A stretch of 64,000 bases of DNA from Phycisphaeraceae bacterium. GTDB lineage: Bacteria; Planctomycetota; Phycisphaerae; Phycisphaerales; UBA1924. The first letter of the stretch is position 1, and each line of letters begins with the position of its first letter. The notes under the pieces were generated by a model that was not told where the DNA came from, did no database searches, and saw nothing but the letters and a program-made list of their open reading frames with translations. Shown one piece after another: positions 26,383 through 34,821 of this stretch. The stretch spans positions 1-64,000 of the forward strand of contig JAHBXG010000016.1 in the NCBI GenBank assembly GCA_019636565.1. Direction: 5' to 3'. A program made the position numbers and the translations under genes.

Positions 26383-26988
26383 GTGAGAGTCCGAATCGCC
26401 AGCCTGATCGGGATTTGCGCGCTCGCCTGCCCGGCAGGGCTCGGGCAAGACGCTTTGCGCCCGAAGATGAAGCCGGTCGACGCTGGCGTTGCCGATATGG
26501 GCCCGCTGTCTGGTCCCGGGCGGGTTCTGTCGCCGGGCCTCCGTCAGCCTTCCGGCTTTGACCGGGTGTACGAGGTCGAGATTGACGGCAAGAAGTACTA
26601 CGCAAGGCAGAACGGCGCGATGGTTGCTGTGTTTCCCCGGTCGTCGTACCAGTCGGTTCGAGGTTCCGCAACCCCCGTCGTTCCGGCGGGAACAACGTTT
26701 TATCTCAACGGCTTGCCCGACAACGCTCGTCCCATTTCGCCCGAAGAGATGCCTTCCAATTACGCCGGTCGGTCTCAGGATCTCGCAAAGCAGGTGAAAT
26801 CTCAAGACACGCGCGTCGACTTGTCGGCCGGGGCATTGAGCGCGAAAAATCAACCGGCAGCGAAAACTCGTTCCTTGGATGTGCCCGCCAGCAGCGGGAG
26901 CGTGTGGCAGAGCGAGGCGTATCGGGTGCAACGTACCGGCGAACTGATCGATGCGGCCCTTGCCGCCCAGACGCGCCGAGGCGCGTAA
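26383..26988 (+). CDS. Secreted protein of unknown function
   Basis: 201 residues with an N-terminal signal peptide (MRVRIASLIGICALACPAGL, likely cleavage after GQ near residue 22). The mature part has GFDRVYEVEIDGKKYYARQ, a tyrosine/charged stretch, and otherwise no motif I know. GTG 26383 has GAGG 6-9 nt upstream; GTG 26377 is an alternative two codons earlier. It follows the TonB-like gene by 33 bp and may belong to the same transcript, which hints at an envelope role. Converges on the flavin reductase gene with no gap. Confidence 0.65.
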   Translation: MRVRIASLIGICALACPAGLGQDALRPKMKPVDAGVADMGPLSGPGRVLSPGLRQPSGFDRVYEVEIDGKKYYARQNGAMVAVFPRSSYQSVRGSATPVVPAGTTFYLNGLPDNARPISPEEMPSNYAGRSQDLAKQVKSQDTRVDLSAGALSAKNQPAAKTRSLDVPASSGSVWQSEAYRVQRTGELIDAALAAQTRRGA

Positions 26989-27705
26989 CTACTTGGAAGA
27001 ATCGGGGGCAAACGCCGCCAAGCCAATTGGGATGTCGAAGCGATCCCTTGTGCGGCAGTAGGTCGTGCCGCCCATCCGTCCAATGGCATCGAGCTGCTGC
27101 GGATCAACGTGATAGCGGTCATTAATCAGGCCCGCTGCGGCGGAGACTCCAACCACTTCGCCAATCACGATATTCCCCGACATCGCCACCCCCGGATTGG
27201 TTCGGATCACTTGGCGTGTAACGCATTCGTAGCACAACAGCGATTCCGCAACTCGAGGCGCGCGCACTCGAAAGCTCGGGGCGGGGGTGAGTCGGGCCGG
27301 TCCAAACTCCGGTTGTTCGTATGGGAGCTGTTCCGCCGCCGCGGCAGTATTGCGTCCAATCGCGTGCGACACCACGTTTACAACGAATTCGCCGGTGCCT
27401 CCATCGGCGGCGAGCTGCACATTCCGCAGGGTGTCCTTATCTTCCCCGTCCGGGCGAGTGACCGGACAAAAGAGCAACGTCATCGGATTGGATCCGACTC
27501 CGCAGAAAAACGAGAACGGCGCGACATTTGCAATACCCGTCGGAGAAACCGACGAGACCAGCGCAATGGGCCTCGGCACCGCCCCGCCGATAAGCAGTTT
27601 GTAGCGATCAGCCGGAGCGAGTTTGGTTGGGTCAATAAAAACTGGAGATAATGAAGTCACGACCGAGTTTAGTGAGCAAATCGGCAAATCCGGCCCGAGA
27701 ACCAT
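26989..27705 (-). CDS. Flavin reductase-like (DIM6/NTAB family) protein
   Basis: 238 residues. It begins with a region ending in YKLLIGGAVPRPIALVSS, typical of the FMN-binding split-barrel flavin reductase domain, then GIANVAPFSFFCGVGSNPM (FMN phosphate site) and KDTLRNVQLAADGGTGEFVVN. A C-terminal FDIPIGLAAF-like region completes the family pattern. Likely an FMN-binding oxidoreductase or reductase; the partner is unknown. Start is uncertain: ATG 27705 or GTG 27660 (MTSLSPVFIDPTKL); neither has a visible ribosome binding site. It diverges from the following secreted-protein gene. Confidence 0.85.
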   Translation of the reverse strand: MVLGPDLPICSLNSVVTSLSPVFIDPTKLAPADRYKLLIGGAVPRPIALVSSVSPTGIANVAPFSFFCGVGSNPMTLLFCPVTRPDGEDKDTLRNVQLAADGGTGEFVVNVVSHAIGRNTAAAAEQLPYEQPEFGPARLTPAPSFRVRAPRVAESLLCYECVTRQVIRTNPGVAMSGNIVIGEVVGVSAAAGLINDRYHVDPQQLDAIGRMGGTTYCRTRDRFDIPIGLAAFAPDSSK

Positions 27706-27912
27706 GTCGTTTGGAATCCGCTAGGCTAAATTCTTACGAGGGTCGAGCTGTTCTGTTTGCTTTGTCTGGATTCTGAGGCATGTTGATCTAGGAGCAGTGT
27801 TTTCTCCTTGAAACCCCGTGGTGTACCTGCGATACTGCTCGCGCGGGTACGAGAGAGCCCGTCTTGGGTGTCGTTACAGGCACCCTTCAAATTGAGAGTG
27901 GAGGAGAGAAAG

Positions 27913-28602
27913 ATGCGTCAGATGAAGACTTTGGCTTTGGTTGCGGCTGCTGCCGCCGGAACGGTGAGCGTCGCACAGGCCGCGACCACTCTCGTGACGT
28001 TTGGATACAACAACCTTCAAGGCACGTACACCGCTGCTGGCGCAAACGCCGGCAATTTCTCTGCCGTTGCGGTGGATCAGGGTGTGGGCGGCCTCCAGAC
28101 CGATGGCTCGGTGAGCCGTTTGGTTCCGGGTGCAGGTCAGTCGAAGTTTGCTGCCGGCTTCAAGAGCCTCGCAACCTTTGCTGATTTCAGCATTAATATC
28201 AGCTTCGCACGCATCAACGCGACTTCCGGCACCGGCGCTGGCTCGTTCACCGCGACCGATGCTCTCGGCAACACCGTTTCGGGCAGCCTTGCCGGCGTGT
28301 GGTCGCTCCAGCCGACGATCGGCATCGCGTTCAACGGCACGCTGAGCAACGTGAACATCACCCCGAATGCCACCTTCACGGGCACCGATGGCTCCAGCAC
28401 GAACTGGAACACCAACCTCCCGTCGCCCGCGCCCTACACCGGTGCGCTCACGCAGTTGATCTTCAACGGCGGAGCGTTCTTCACGGACGTGGACATGCAG
28501 AACGTCGCGACCCAGGTCAGCGGCCAGATCGTTCCCTCGACGGGCACGCTCGCCCTCTTCGGCCTCGGCGGCTTGGTTGCCGGTCGTCGCCGTCGGGCCT
28601 GA
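27913..28602 (+). CDS. Secreted protein with PEP-CTERM-like C-terminal tail (tail 1)
   Basis: 229 residues. Signal peptide MRQMKTLALVAAAAAGTVSVAQA, then an Ala/Gly/Thr/Asn-rich beta-type body with few charged residues. The C-terminus is VPSTGTLALFGLGGLVAG followed by RRRRA: a short hydrophobic helix plus Arg cluster, like exosortase (PEP-CTERM) sorting tails but without the Pro-Glu-Pro. ATG 27913 is chosen because GGAGGAGAGAAAG directly precedes it; the open frame upstream to 27808 is leader. A strong terminator follows at 28626. A well-expressed cell-surface protein is inferred. Similar tails occur at 43270-43902 and 44182-44721. Confidence 0.8.
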   Translation: MRQMKTLALVAAAAAGTVSVAQAATTLVTFGYNNLQGTYTAAGANAGNFSAVAVDQGVGGLQTDGSVSRLVPGAGQSKFAAGFKSLATFADFSINISFARINATSGTGAGSFTATDALGNTVSGSLAGVWSLQPTIGIAFNGTLSNVNITPNATFTGTDGSSTNWNTNLPSPAPYTGALTQLIFNGGAFFTDVDMQNVATQVSGQIVPSTGTLALFGLGGLVAGRRRRA

Positions 28603-28625
28603 TCGATTTCGGTTTGAACTTCAAG

Positions 28626-28653
28626 AGGCCCGTGCAACTGCACGGGCCTTTTT
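28626..28653 (+). terminator. Rho-independent terminator after tail-1 protein gene
   Basis: Perfect 11-bp stem, arms AGGCCCGTGCA (28626-28636) and TGCACGGGCCT (28639-28649), with a 2-nt loop, followed by a T-run. It isolates the secreted-protein gene from the next gene. Confidence 0.92.
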
Positions 28654-28698
28654 CGTTTTGAACCCCGCGTTCGCCGTTCGTGCTATCTTCGGCCTCCG

Positions 28699-29469
28699 AT
28701 GGACGCGCGAATCTCAACCTGGTCGGGCCTGCTCGCTGCTTGGAGCGAATTTGCCCGAGCCGCCGGAGCGCTGCCAAAAGACGGCAACCTCGGTCTGCTT
28801 CGGCGCAGCGTGCCCGCGATCATCGGGTTGCAGGCATTGACACACGCCCTTGAGCACCTGGATTGCCTCCCACCGGACGAGTATTGCGCCGGGCAGGATC
28901 GGGCGGCGCTGACCATTCGAACACTCCGAAGCGAACTTGAATCGATCTGGCGAGACGATGCCATGCCCGCAGTTCTGTTGGAACTAATTGGGGATGCGGA
29001 GTCGGTATTGCTGCAGTCCCGAAGTGCCGGCTACGAATTTGTTCCCGAAAGAGATCCCTATCTGATGCCGGTTAGAAGTATGGAGTTGAGCGAATGGCGG
29101 GCGCGCCGTGCGTTCGTCGGATTGTTACTAGCAGCGCCTGCCGCAAAGAGAGTGCGGGCGGGACTTCCTGTGCTCTTTGTGATGGCAACCAGCGGCAAGC
29201 CGCTCGCTCGCGAAGACTTGCTCGACCTTGGATCGCTCATTCCCGGTTGCCTGTGGGGACGTGTCAAAGCAATGCGCCAGGTCTACGAAACTGCTGATCC
29301 ACGCGGGCTGCGCCAGGTCGCGTCGGCACCAGGTCGGACGGATCTGGGCACCGAGTTGCTTGTAGGTCTGGCCCCGGAATCGTTGAGTACGGCGCGGCAC
29401 AAGCCTTTCGAGGTTCTACTACCCCGGGGCGCCGGAAACGGGGCTTCGAACGCACACGGTTCCCTATAG
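28699..29469 (+). CDS. Protein of unknown function
   Basis: 256 residues, no recognised domain. ATG 28699 follows the upstream terminator by about 45 bp. The N-terminal half (STWSGLLAAWSEFARAAG, ALTHALEHLDCL) is Leu/Ala-rich and predicted helical; a Trp-Arg-Ala-Arg-Arg sequence around residue 133 starts a second helical part. No signal peptide. It precedes mdh by 57 bp in the same direction but is likely functionally separate. The protein looks genuine by codon use and length. Confidence 0.6.
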   Translation: MDARISTWSGLLAAWSEFARAAGALPKDGNLGLLRRSVPAIIGLQALTHALEHLDCLPPDEYCAGQDRAALTIRTLRSELESIWRDDAMPAVLLELIGDAESVLLQSRSAGYEFVPERDPYLMPVRSMELSEWRARRAFVGLLLAAPAAKRVRAGLPVLFVMATSGKPLAREDLLDLGSLIPGCLWGRVKAMRQVYETADPRGLRQVASAPGRTDLGTELLVGLAPESLSTARHKPFEVLLPRGAGNGASNAHGSL

Positions 29470-29526
29470 TCGCCCCCCAATTTTCAACCGGCCGCGAGAT
29501 GCTTCGCGGTCCATCGCGGAGGCACT

Positions 29527-30495
29527 ATGCGTCGTTCCAAGATTTCCATCATCGGTGCGGGAAACATCGGCGGTACATGCGCCCACTGGGCAGCGGCCAA
29601 AGAACTCGGCGACATTGTCCTGCTGGATATTCCGGACAAGGAAGGTGTCGCGAAGGGCAAAGCGCTCGACCTCGCCTGCTGCGGTCCGATCGAAAACTTC
29701 GATTCGAAGATCATCGGCACGAGCGATTACAAAGACATCGCCGGTTCGGAAGTGGTGGTGATCACCGCCGGCATGCCCCGCAAGCCCGGCATGAGCCGCG
29801 ACGATCTCGTGCAGGTCAACACGGGCATCGTGAAGTCGGTCGCCGAAAAGGTGAAGGAATACGCCCCGAACTCCATCGTCATCGTCGTGAGCAATCCGCT
29901 CGATGCAATGGTGTACGTCGCATGGAAGGTGACGGGATTCCCGGCGAACCGCGTCATCGGGCAGGCCGGCGCGCTCGATGTTGCACGATATAAAACGTTC
30001 CTCGCGATGGAACTCGGCGTCAGCGTCGAAGACATTCAGGGTGTACTCCTGGGTGGTCACGGCGACGACATGGTCCCTCTGCCCCGACTAACCAGCGTCA
30101 ACGGCATCCCGATCCACGATCTCCTATCCGCAGAAAAGATCACTGCGGCGGTCGAGCGTGCCAAGGTCGGTGGCGGCGAGATCGTGAAGTTGATGGGCAC
30201 CAGCGCGTTCTACGCCCCTGCCAGCGGCACCATCGACATGGTCGAAGCCATCGTGCGCGACAAGAAGCGTCTCATTCCTTCCGCGGCGTACTGCGAAGAC
30301 GAATTCGGGGTCGCCCCCGGCCAGAAAGGCCAGGGGTACTTCGTGGGAGTGCCGGCGGTGCTCGGAGCCGGCGGCGTCGAAAAGATTCTTTCCTTCAAGA
30401 TGGACGCCACCGAAAAGAAGTTCATGGACGAGTCGATCAGCCACGTCAAGGACCTGGTCGGCGTCGTGCGGAAGTTGTTCCCCGAACTGGCTTGA
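29527..30495 (+). CDS. mdh: Malate dehydrogenase
   Basis: NAD-dependent oxidation of malate to oxaloacetate in the citric acid cycle. 322 residues of the LDH-like MDH type: IIGAGNIGGTCA Rossmann motif, substrate-binding Arg pair in AGMPRKPGMSRDDL, VVSNPLDAMVYVAW, catalytic His in LGGHGDDMVPL, and the Asp two positions before R in the GQAGALDVARYKTF region. ATG 29527 has GGAGG four bases upstream. Length and motifs match typical bacterial enzymes. The next gene, an unrelated CpeT-FKBP fusion, has its own ribosome binding site. Confidence 0.97.
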   Translation: MRRSKISIIGAGNIGGTCAHWAAAKELGDIVLLDIPDKEGVAKGKALDLACCGPIENFDSKIIGTSDYKDIAGSEVVVITAGMPRKPGMSRDDLVQVNTGIVKSVAEKVKEYAPNSIVIVVSNPLDAMVYVAWKVTGFPANRVIGQAGALDVARYKTFLAMELGVSVEDIQGVLLGGHGDDMVPLPRLTSVNGIPIHDLLSAEKITAAVERAKVGGGEIVKLMGTSAFYAPASGTIDMVEAIVRDKKRLIPSAAYCEDEFGVAPGQKGQGYFVGVPAVLGAGGVEKILSFKMDATEKKFMDESISHVKDLVGVVRKLFPELA

Positions 30496-30599
30496 TAACT
30501 CAAATGCGGACACTGTCCGAGAACTTGGTTGAACTTTCTGGTCGGCTTTGCCGAACGAAAGACCCTGTGAGCGCGCTGGATGGAATCAGGAGGCCCCGG

Positions 30600-31820
30600 A
30601 TGCAGTTGAACCCGAAGATGGCGTTGGTGGCGATGGTGGTCATGAGCGGCCTTGCGATGGCCGACGAACCCGCACAGCCGGCAACAACGCCCGCGGCAGC
30701 ACCCGCCGCACCAGTTGAAGCTCCGAAGCACGTTCGCGAGCCGCTGGCTCCAATCACGTGGAGCGACCCCGAGATCGAAAAGATCTCCAAGATGCTGATC
30801 GGGAGCTGGAAGTCCACGGCGCCGCTTCCCGAGGGCGCGGATCCGAAAGAAGCAGTCGAAGTCGCGATGTTCATCGCGCCCGCTCGGTCGCCCGATCTTC
30901 AGGATCTTCTGTACGTCGAAGCGGCGCGCCTGGACTCCCTGCAATCTCCCTTCCGCCAGGCGTTCTACCAGATTTACCGGCACAAGGACGGTCTGCGTCT
31001 GCGGACCTACGAGCCCATGCGCCAGATCGGTGGCTCGCTGGTCGGCCTCTGGGCGAATCCCGATGTGTTCCCATCCGTTTCGCGCCGGGATTTGGTCGCC
31101 ACGATCGATCTTGACCTCACGGCCGATGCAAACGGCTACACCGGAAAAACGCCGTATCCCTTCCCGACCGGAAGGCTCGGCGCCGTAGAAATGACCAGCG
31201 AAGCGACGATCCGCCCCGACAAGATCACCACCGCGGACAAAGGGTTTGACAGCAAGGGTGAAGTCGTCTGGGGCGCCAAGAACGACAGTGCATTCGAATT
31301 CACGCGGTTTGAACCGCCCGTTCGCACGTTCACGAACGACGGAAACGTGTTTGTGATCGAGTATCGCCGGGGCGACGATTCGCGCTCGTGTGAATTGGGC
31401 GACGAAATCTCGGTGCATTACCTCGGCTTCCTGGCGAACGGCTTCCGGTTCGATAGTTCCATCGATCGCCAGCCGCCAAATCCGCTTACGTTCCTCGTCA
31501 ACGAGAAGCAGGTCATCCCCGGCTTCATTCAAGCGCTGCTCGGCGCCAACGTCGGAACCGTTCGGCGCGTGTACATCCCTTACGAACAGGCGTACGGCGA
31601 ATTCGGGAATTCCCGCACACGAATTCCGCCGTGGGCGGATCTGTACTTTGATTTCGAGGTCATGCGCCTGAAAGAGCCGACCGTGAAGGACGCTTCGATC
31701 CCGACAACGGTGGGCGGCGCCGATCCTCGAACGATCAAGAATCTGGTTCCGATCGGACCCGACGGGCAGCCGGTGCAAAAGCCGACCGAGGCTCCTTCCC
31801 AGCCCGCCCCCCCGAAGTAG
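30600..31820 (+). CDS. Secreted CpeT-like / FKBP-type prolyl isomerase fusion
   Basis: 406 residues. A signal peptide (1-22, ending GLAMADEP) and a Pro/Ala linker precede a region (about 55-238) that resembles the CpcT/CpeT phycobiliprotein lyase fold: [29 protein letters not shown], the late [13 protein letters not shown]. Residues about 262-357 are FKBP-type PPIase: [58 protein letters not shown]. The tail is Pro-rich. ATG 30600 follows AGGAGG; an upstream open frame to 30492 is leader. CpeT in a non-phototroph implies a different ligand. Foldase/chaperone in the periplasm is inferred. Confidence 0.8.
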   Translation: MQLNPKMALVAMVVMSGLAMADEPAQPATTPAAAPAAPVEAPKHVREPLAPITWSDPEIEKISKMLIGSWKSTAPLPEGADPKEAVEVAMFIAPARSPDLQDLLYVEAARLDSLQSPFRQAFYQIYRHKDGLRLRTYEPMRQIGGSLVGLWANPDVFPSVSRRDLVATIDLDLTADANGYTGKTPYPFPTGRLGAVEMTSEATIRPDKITTADKGFDSKGEVVWGAKNDSAFEFTRFEPPVRTFTNDGNVFVIEYRRGDDSRSCELGDEISVHYLGFLANGFRFDSSIDRQPPNPLTFLVNEKQVIPGFIQALLGANVGTVRRVYIPYEQAYGEFGNSRTRIPPWADLYFDFEVMRLKEPTVKDASIPTTVGGADPRTIKNLVPIGPDGQPVQKPTEAPSQPAPPK

Positions 31821-31841
31821 TTTCAACCCGACTGATCAAGC

Positions 31842-31878
31842 AGACGGCCGGACACCTCGTCCGGCCGTCTATCGTTTT
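31842..31878 (+). terminator. Rho-independent terminator after CpeT-FKBP gene
   Basis: Perfect 12-bp stem AGACGGCCGGAC (31842-31853) with GTCCGGCCGTCT (31859-31870), 5-nt loop, then ATCGTTTT. The T-run is interrupted but the position directly after the stop fits. Confidence 0.85.
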
Positions 31879-31920
31879 GGCGCGCGTTCACTCGCGCCTC
31901 GAACGGACTGCGAATCAAGG

Positions 31921-32889
31921 ATGAGCGACAAAGATCTCTACAGCGTGCTGGGCGTGGCCAGGGGTGCCTCCGACGACGAAATCAAAAAGGCGTACCGCAA
32001 ACTCGCGCGCCAATATCACCCCGATGTGAACAAGTCTCCCGACGCCGGCGCCAAGTTCTCGCAGGTACAAGAGGCGTACGACGTGCTCTCCGACGAGAAA
32101 AAACGGCGCTATTACGACCAGTTCGGCGTGGTGCCCGGCTCCGCAGCTGCGGAAGCGGGCACGGCGGGTGCCGGGCCTCGTACCCCATGGGAGGGCGGCC
32201 AGCGAGTTCGCGTCGACCAGATGGACATGGACCCCGAAGAACTCGGATCGATGTTCGAGACTTTCTTCGGTGGGAGAAGAGGGCAGGACCCATTCGGGGG
32301 CGGCCCATTCGGAGGCGGTTCTCGCGCCGGAAGCGGTCGAAGTGGGCGCGCCGGATCGCACCGAGCCGTTGAGCCAGAGCCCCTGGAACACGAGCTTTTC
32401 CTGACGTTCATGGGCGCCGCCCGCGGCGGCACCGAAGATCTCAAGCTCAACTTTGACGGCCGGGCGCGGACGATCGAGGTGAACATTCCCGCCGGTGTTC
32501 GCGATCGGCAGCAACTGCGGATGCGAAAGGGTGCGGGCGATCGCGATCTGGTCCTCAACATCCGGGTAGGCGGGCATCCTGTCTTTCGGCGTGAGGAGGG
32601 GAACGACCTCTCGCTCGAACTTGCGCTGACGATCTCCGAAGCAATTCTGGGTGCGACCGTGAGCGTACCGACACTGGACGGCTCGGTGGAATTACGCGTG
32701 CCGCCGGGAACATCCAGCGGTGCGAAACTCCGATTGCGCGGCAAAGGAATCCAGCCAGCCAAGGGCGAGCCCGGCGACCTGTACGCCACCGTGCGGGTTC
32801 TCGTGCCCAAGGCCGACCTGCTGAGCGAACCGGAAAAGCAGGTGATTCGGGACATCGGCGCGAAGCAGGGAAACGTGCGCCCCGAGTAG
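31921..32889 (+). CDS. DnaJ-like co-chaperone without zinc finger (CbpA type)
   Basis: 322 residues. J domain (residues 1-70): [20 protein letters not shown], the HPD motif in RQYHPDVNK and YYDQFG. A Gly-rich linker with [19 protein letters not shown] follows. The C-terminal half is the two-barrel peptide-binding domain ([55 protein letters not shown]). No CxxCxGxG zinc repeats are present, so it is CbpA/DnaJ type II rather than canonical DnaJ. Works with a DnaK Hsp70; none is in the window. ATG 31921 is directly preceded by AAGG. Confidence 0.92.
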   Translation: MSDKDLYSVLGVARGASDDEIKKAYRKLARQYHPDVNKSPDAGAKFSQVQEAYDVLSDEKKRRYYDQFGVVPGSAAAEAGTAGAGPRTPWEGGQRVRVDQMDMDPEELGSMFETFFGGRRGQDPFGGGPFGGGSRAGSGRSGRAGSHRAVEPEPLEHELFLTFMGAARGGTEDLKLNFDGRARTIEVNIPAGVRDRQQLRMRKGAGDRDLVLNIRVGGHPVFRREEGNDLSLELALTISEAILGATVSVPTLDGSVELRVPPGTSSGAKLRLRGKGIQPAKGEPGDLYATVRVLVPKADLLSEPEKQVIRDIGAKQGNVRPE

Positions 32890-32922
32890 GCGTCGATCGC
32901 CATTCCCCTACGATGTCTTCGA

Positions 32923-34821
32923 ATGAGTGAGCGGCGATTCCAGGTCATCGTGATCGGCGGCGGGCACGCCGGTGTGGAGGCGGCGTGGGCCGCCGCGAAC
33001 ATGCTGCGCTCCGAGAACAGCGTTGCACTGGTGACAATCGACCCATCGAAGATCGGTGTGATGAGCTGCAACCCGGCGATCGGTGGCTTGGCCAAAGGGC
33101 AACTGGTGCGAGAGATCGACGCACTCGGCGGCCTGATGGGGCTCGCGACCGACGCAACGGGCATCCAGTTCAAAGTGCTGAACACGAGCAAGGGCCAGGC
33201 CGTGCGAGGTCCCCGCGCCCAGTGCGACAAGCACGCCTACGCGGAATGCGTGCAGGCAATGATCGGCGCAAGACCTGAAATCGAGATTATCTCGGGAACC
33301 GTCGACGAACTCATCGTTGCCGGAGGGAAGATCCTTGGTGTTCGGATCGGAGAGACGAGGCTGCAGTCTGAGTCGGTCGTGCTTACCACCGGCACGTTCA
33401 TGCGCGGCCTGATGCACACCGGCGAAAGCAGGGTGGAAGGAGGTCGCTACGGCGAGGCCAGTGCCGTAGGGATTTCAGGTGCGTTGCGTTCGCTCGGATT
33501 TGAACTGGGGCGGCTGAAGACCGGCACGCCGCCGCGATTGAAGCGGGGCACGCTTCGGTGGGATGAACTCGAAGTGGCGGGGGGCGATCGCGAGCCGATT
33601 CCGTTCAGCGATCTGACAATGAGTGGCGGCGCCGACTCCGCGATGCCCTCGATGAACGGGTTTCCCGTGCTTGAGCAGATCAATTGCCGTCAGACGCGGA
33701 CGACGGCGCAGTCACATGAACTGATCCGCGCGAATCTGCATCGCGCACCGATGTATTCGGGTCAGATCGAATCGGTCGGTCCGCGCTATTGCCCGTCGAT
33801 CGAAGACAAGGTGGTTCGGTTCGCGGAGCGAGAATCGCACGGCGTTTTTCTGGAGCCCGAATCGCTGCGGGATGATTGGATCTACTGCAACGGGATCTCG
33901 ACAAGCCTTCCGGCCGACGTTCAGGACCGGATCGTGCGCTCGATGCCAGGCTGCGAATCCGCGGAAATCTATCGGTACGGCTACGCCGTCGAGTATGACA
34001 TGGTCCGTCCGCATCAGATCGCGGCAACAGGAATGACGCGTCTGGTCGAAGGGCTTTTTCTGGCCGGGCAGATCAACGGAACGAGCGGTTACGAAGAGGC
34101 CGCGGCGCAAGGTCTGGTCGCCGGATTGAACGCCGCGCTGCGTTCGCTGGGACGCGAGTCGATCACGTTCGGGCGCGAGCAGGCGTATATCGGCGTGCTG
34201 ATGGACGATCTGGTCACCAAAACTCCGGTCGAGCCGTACCGGATGTTCACCAGCCGGGCGGAGCACCGTCTGATTCTGCGGGCGGACAACAGCGCAGACC
34301 GTCTCACGCCCTTTGCGAAGGAGTTGGGGTTGCTCGCAAACGAACTGGGTCAGCGGCGTTGGCGCTGCCACTCCGTGCGTGCCGAGCAAATGATCGCTGT
34401 GAATCGCGGACTCGATCGTGCATCTCTCAACGGTGAGCGCCTCTCCAAGCTCGTGCGCACGCCCGAATTTGATGCGGCGCGGCTGCAGGATGCGCTGACA
34501 AAGGAACCTGCTTTGACCGACGTTCCTTCGTCGGTGTGGGAAACAGTCTTCGCCGAGCGGCGGTACGCGCCCTATGTTGACCGCGCCCGCAACGACATCC
34601 GACGCGGAATGGAAATGGAGCGCCGCCGGCTGCCCGACGAGATCGACTACCACTTGCTAACGCCCCTTCGCACCGAGGCCAGGCTTGCGCTCAGCAAGTT
34701 TCGGCCAGAGACGTTCGGACAGGCAAGCCGACTGGAAGGCATCACTCCGGCCGATGTCACGCTGCTCGCGGTGCTCGTCCAGAGGTACCGGCGCCCTCCC
34801 GCCGCGCAGGTGACCGCTTGA
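32923..34821 (+). CDS. mnmG: tRNA uridine-5-carboxymethylaminomethyl modification enzyme MnmG (GidA)
   Basis: FAD-dependent partner of MnmE that installs cmnm5 on U34 of certain tRNAs. 632 residues: IVIGGGHAGVEAAWAA FAD motif, SCNPAIGGLAKGQLVREIDALGG split here as SCNPAIGGLAKGQ and LVREIDALGG, TTGTFMRGLMHTGE, LKTGTPPR, GLFLAGQINGTSGYEEAAAQG, and the C-terminal YPEYVR-like helical domain. Length matches the family. The stop overlaps the downstream antiporter's TTG by 4 bp. A full-length MnmE is not in the window, only a shortened MnmE-like GTPase at 53676-54659. Confidence 0.97.
   Translation: MSERRFQVIVIGGGHAGVEAAWAAANMLRSENSVALVTIDPSKIGVMSCNPAIGGLAKGQLVREIDALGGLMGLATDATGIQFKVLNTSKGQAVRGPRAQCDKHAYAECVQAMIGARPEIEIISGTVDELIVAGGKILGVRIGETRLQSESVVLTTGTFMRGLMHTGESRVEGGRYGEASAVGISGALRSLGFELGRLKTGTPPRLKRGTLRWDELEVAGGDREPIPFSDLTMSGGADSAMPSMNGFPVLEQINCRQTRTTAQSHELIRANLHRAPMYSGQIESVGPRYCPSIEDKVVRFAERESHGVFLEPESLRDDWIYCNGISTSLPADVQDRIVRSMPGCESAEIYRYGYAVEYDMVRPHQIAATGMTRLVEGLFLAGQINGTSGYEEAAAQGLVAGLNAALRSLGRESITFGREQAYIGVLMDDLVTKTPVEPYRMFTSRAEHRLILRADNSADRLTPFAKELGLLANELGQRRWRCHSVRAEQMIAVNRGLDRASLNGERLSKLVRTPEFDAARLQDALTKEPALTDVPSSVWETVFAERRYAPYVDRARNDIRRGMEMERRRLPDEIDYHLLTPLRTEARLALSKFRPETFGQASRLEGITPADVTLLAVLVQRYRRPPAAQVTA

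Noticed and set aside
30210..31826. 538-codon minus-strand open frame opposite mdh and the CpeT-FKBP gene
   Set aside because: Shadow of two recognised plus-strand genes.
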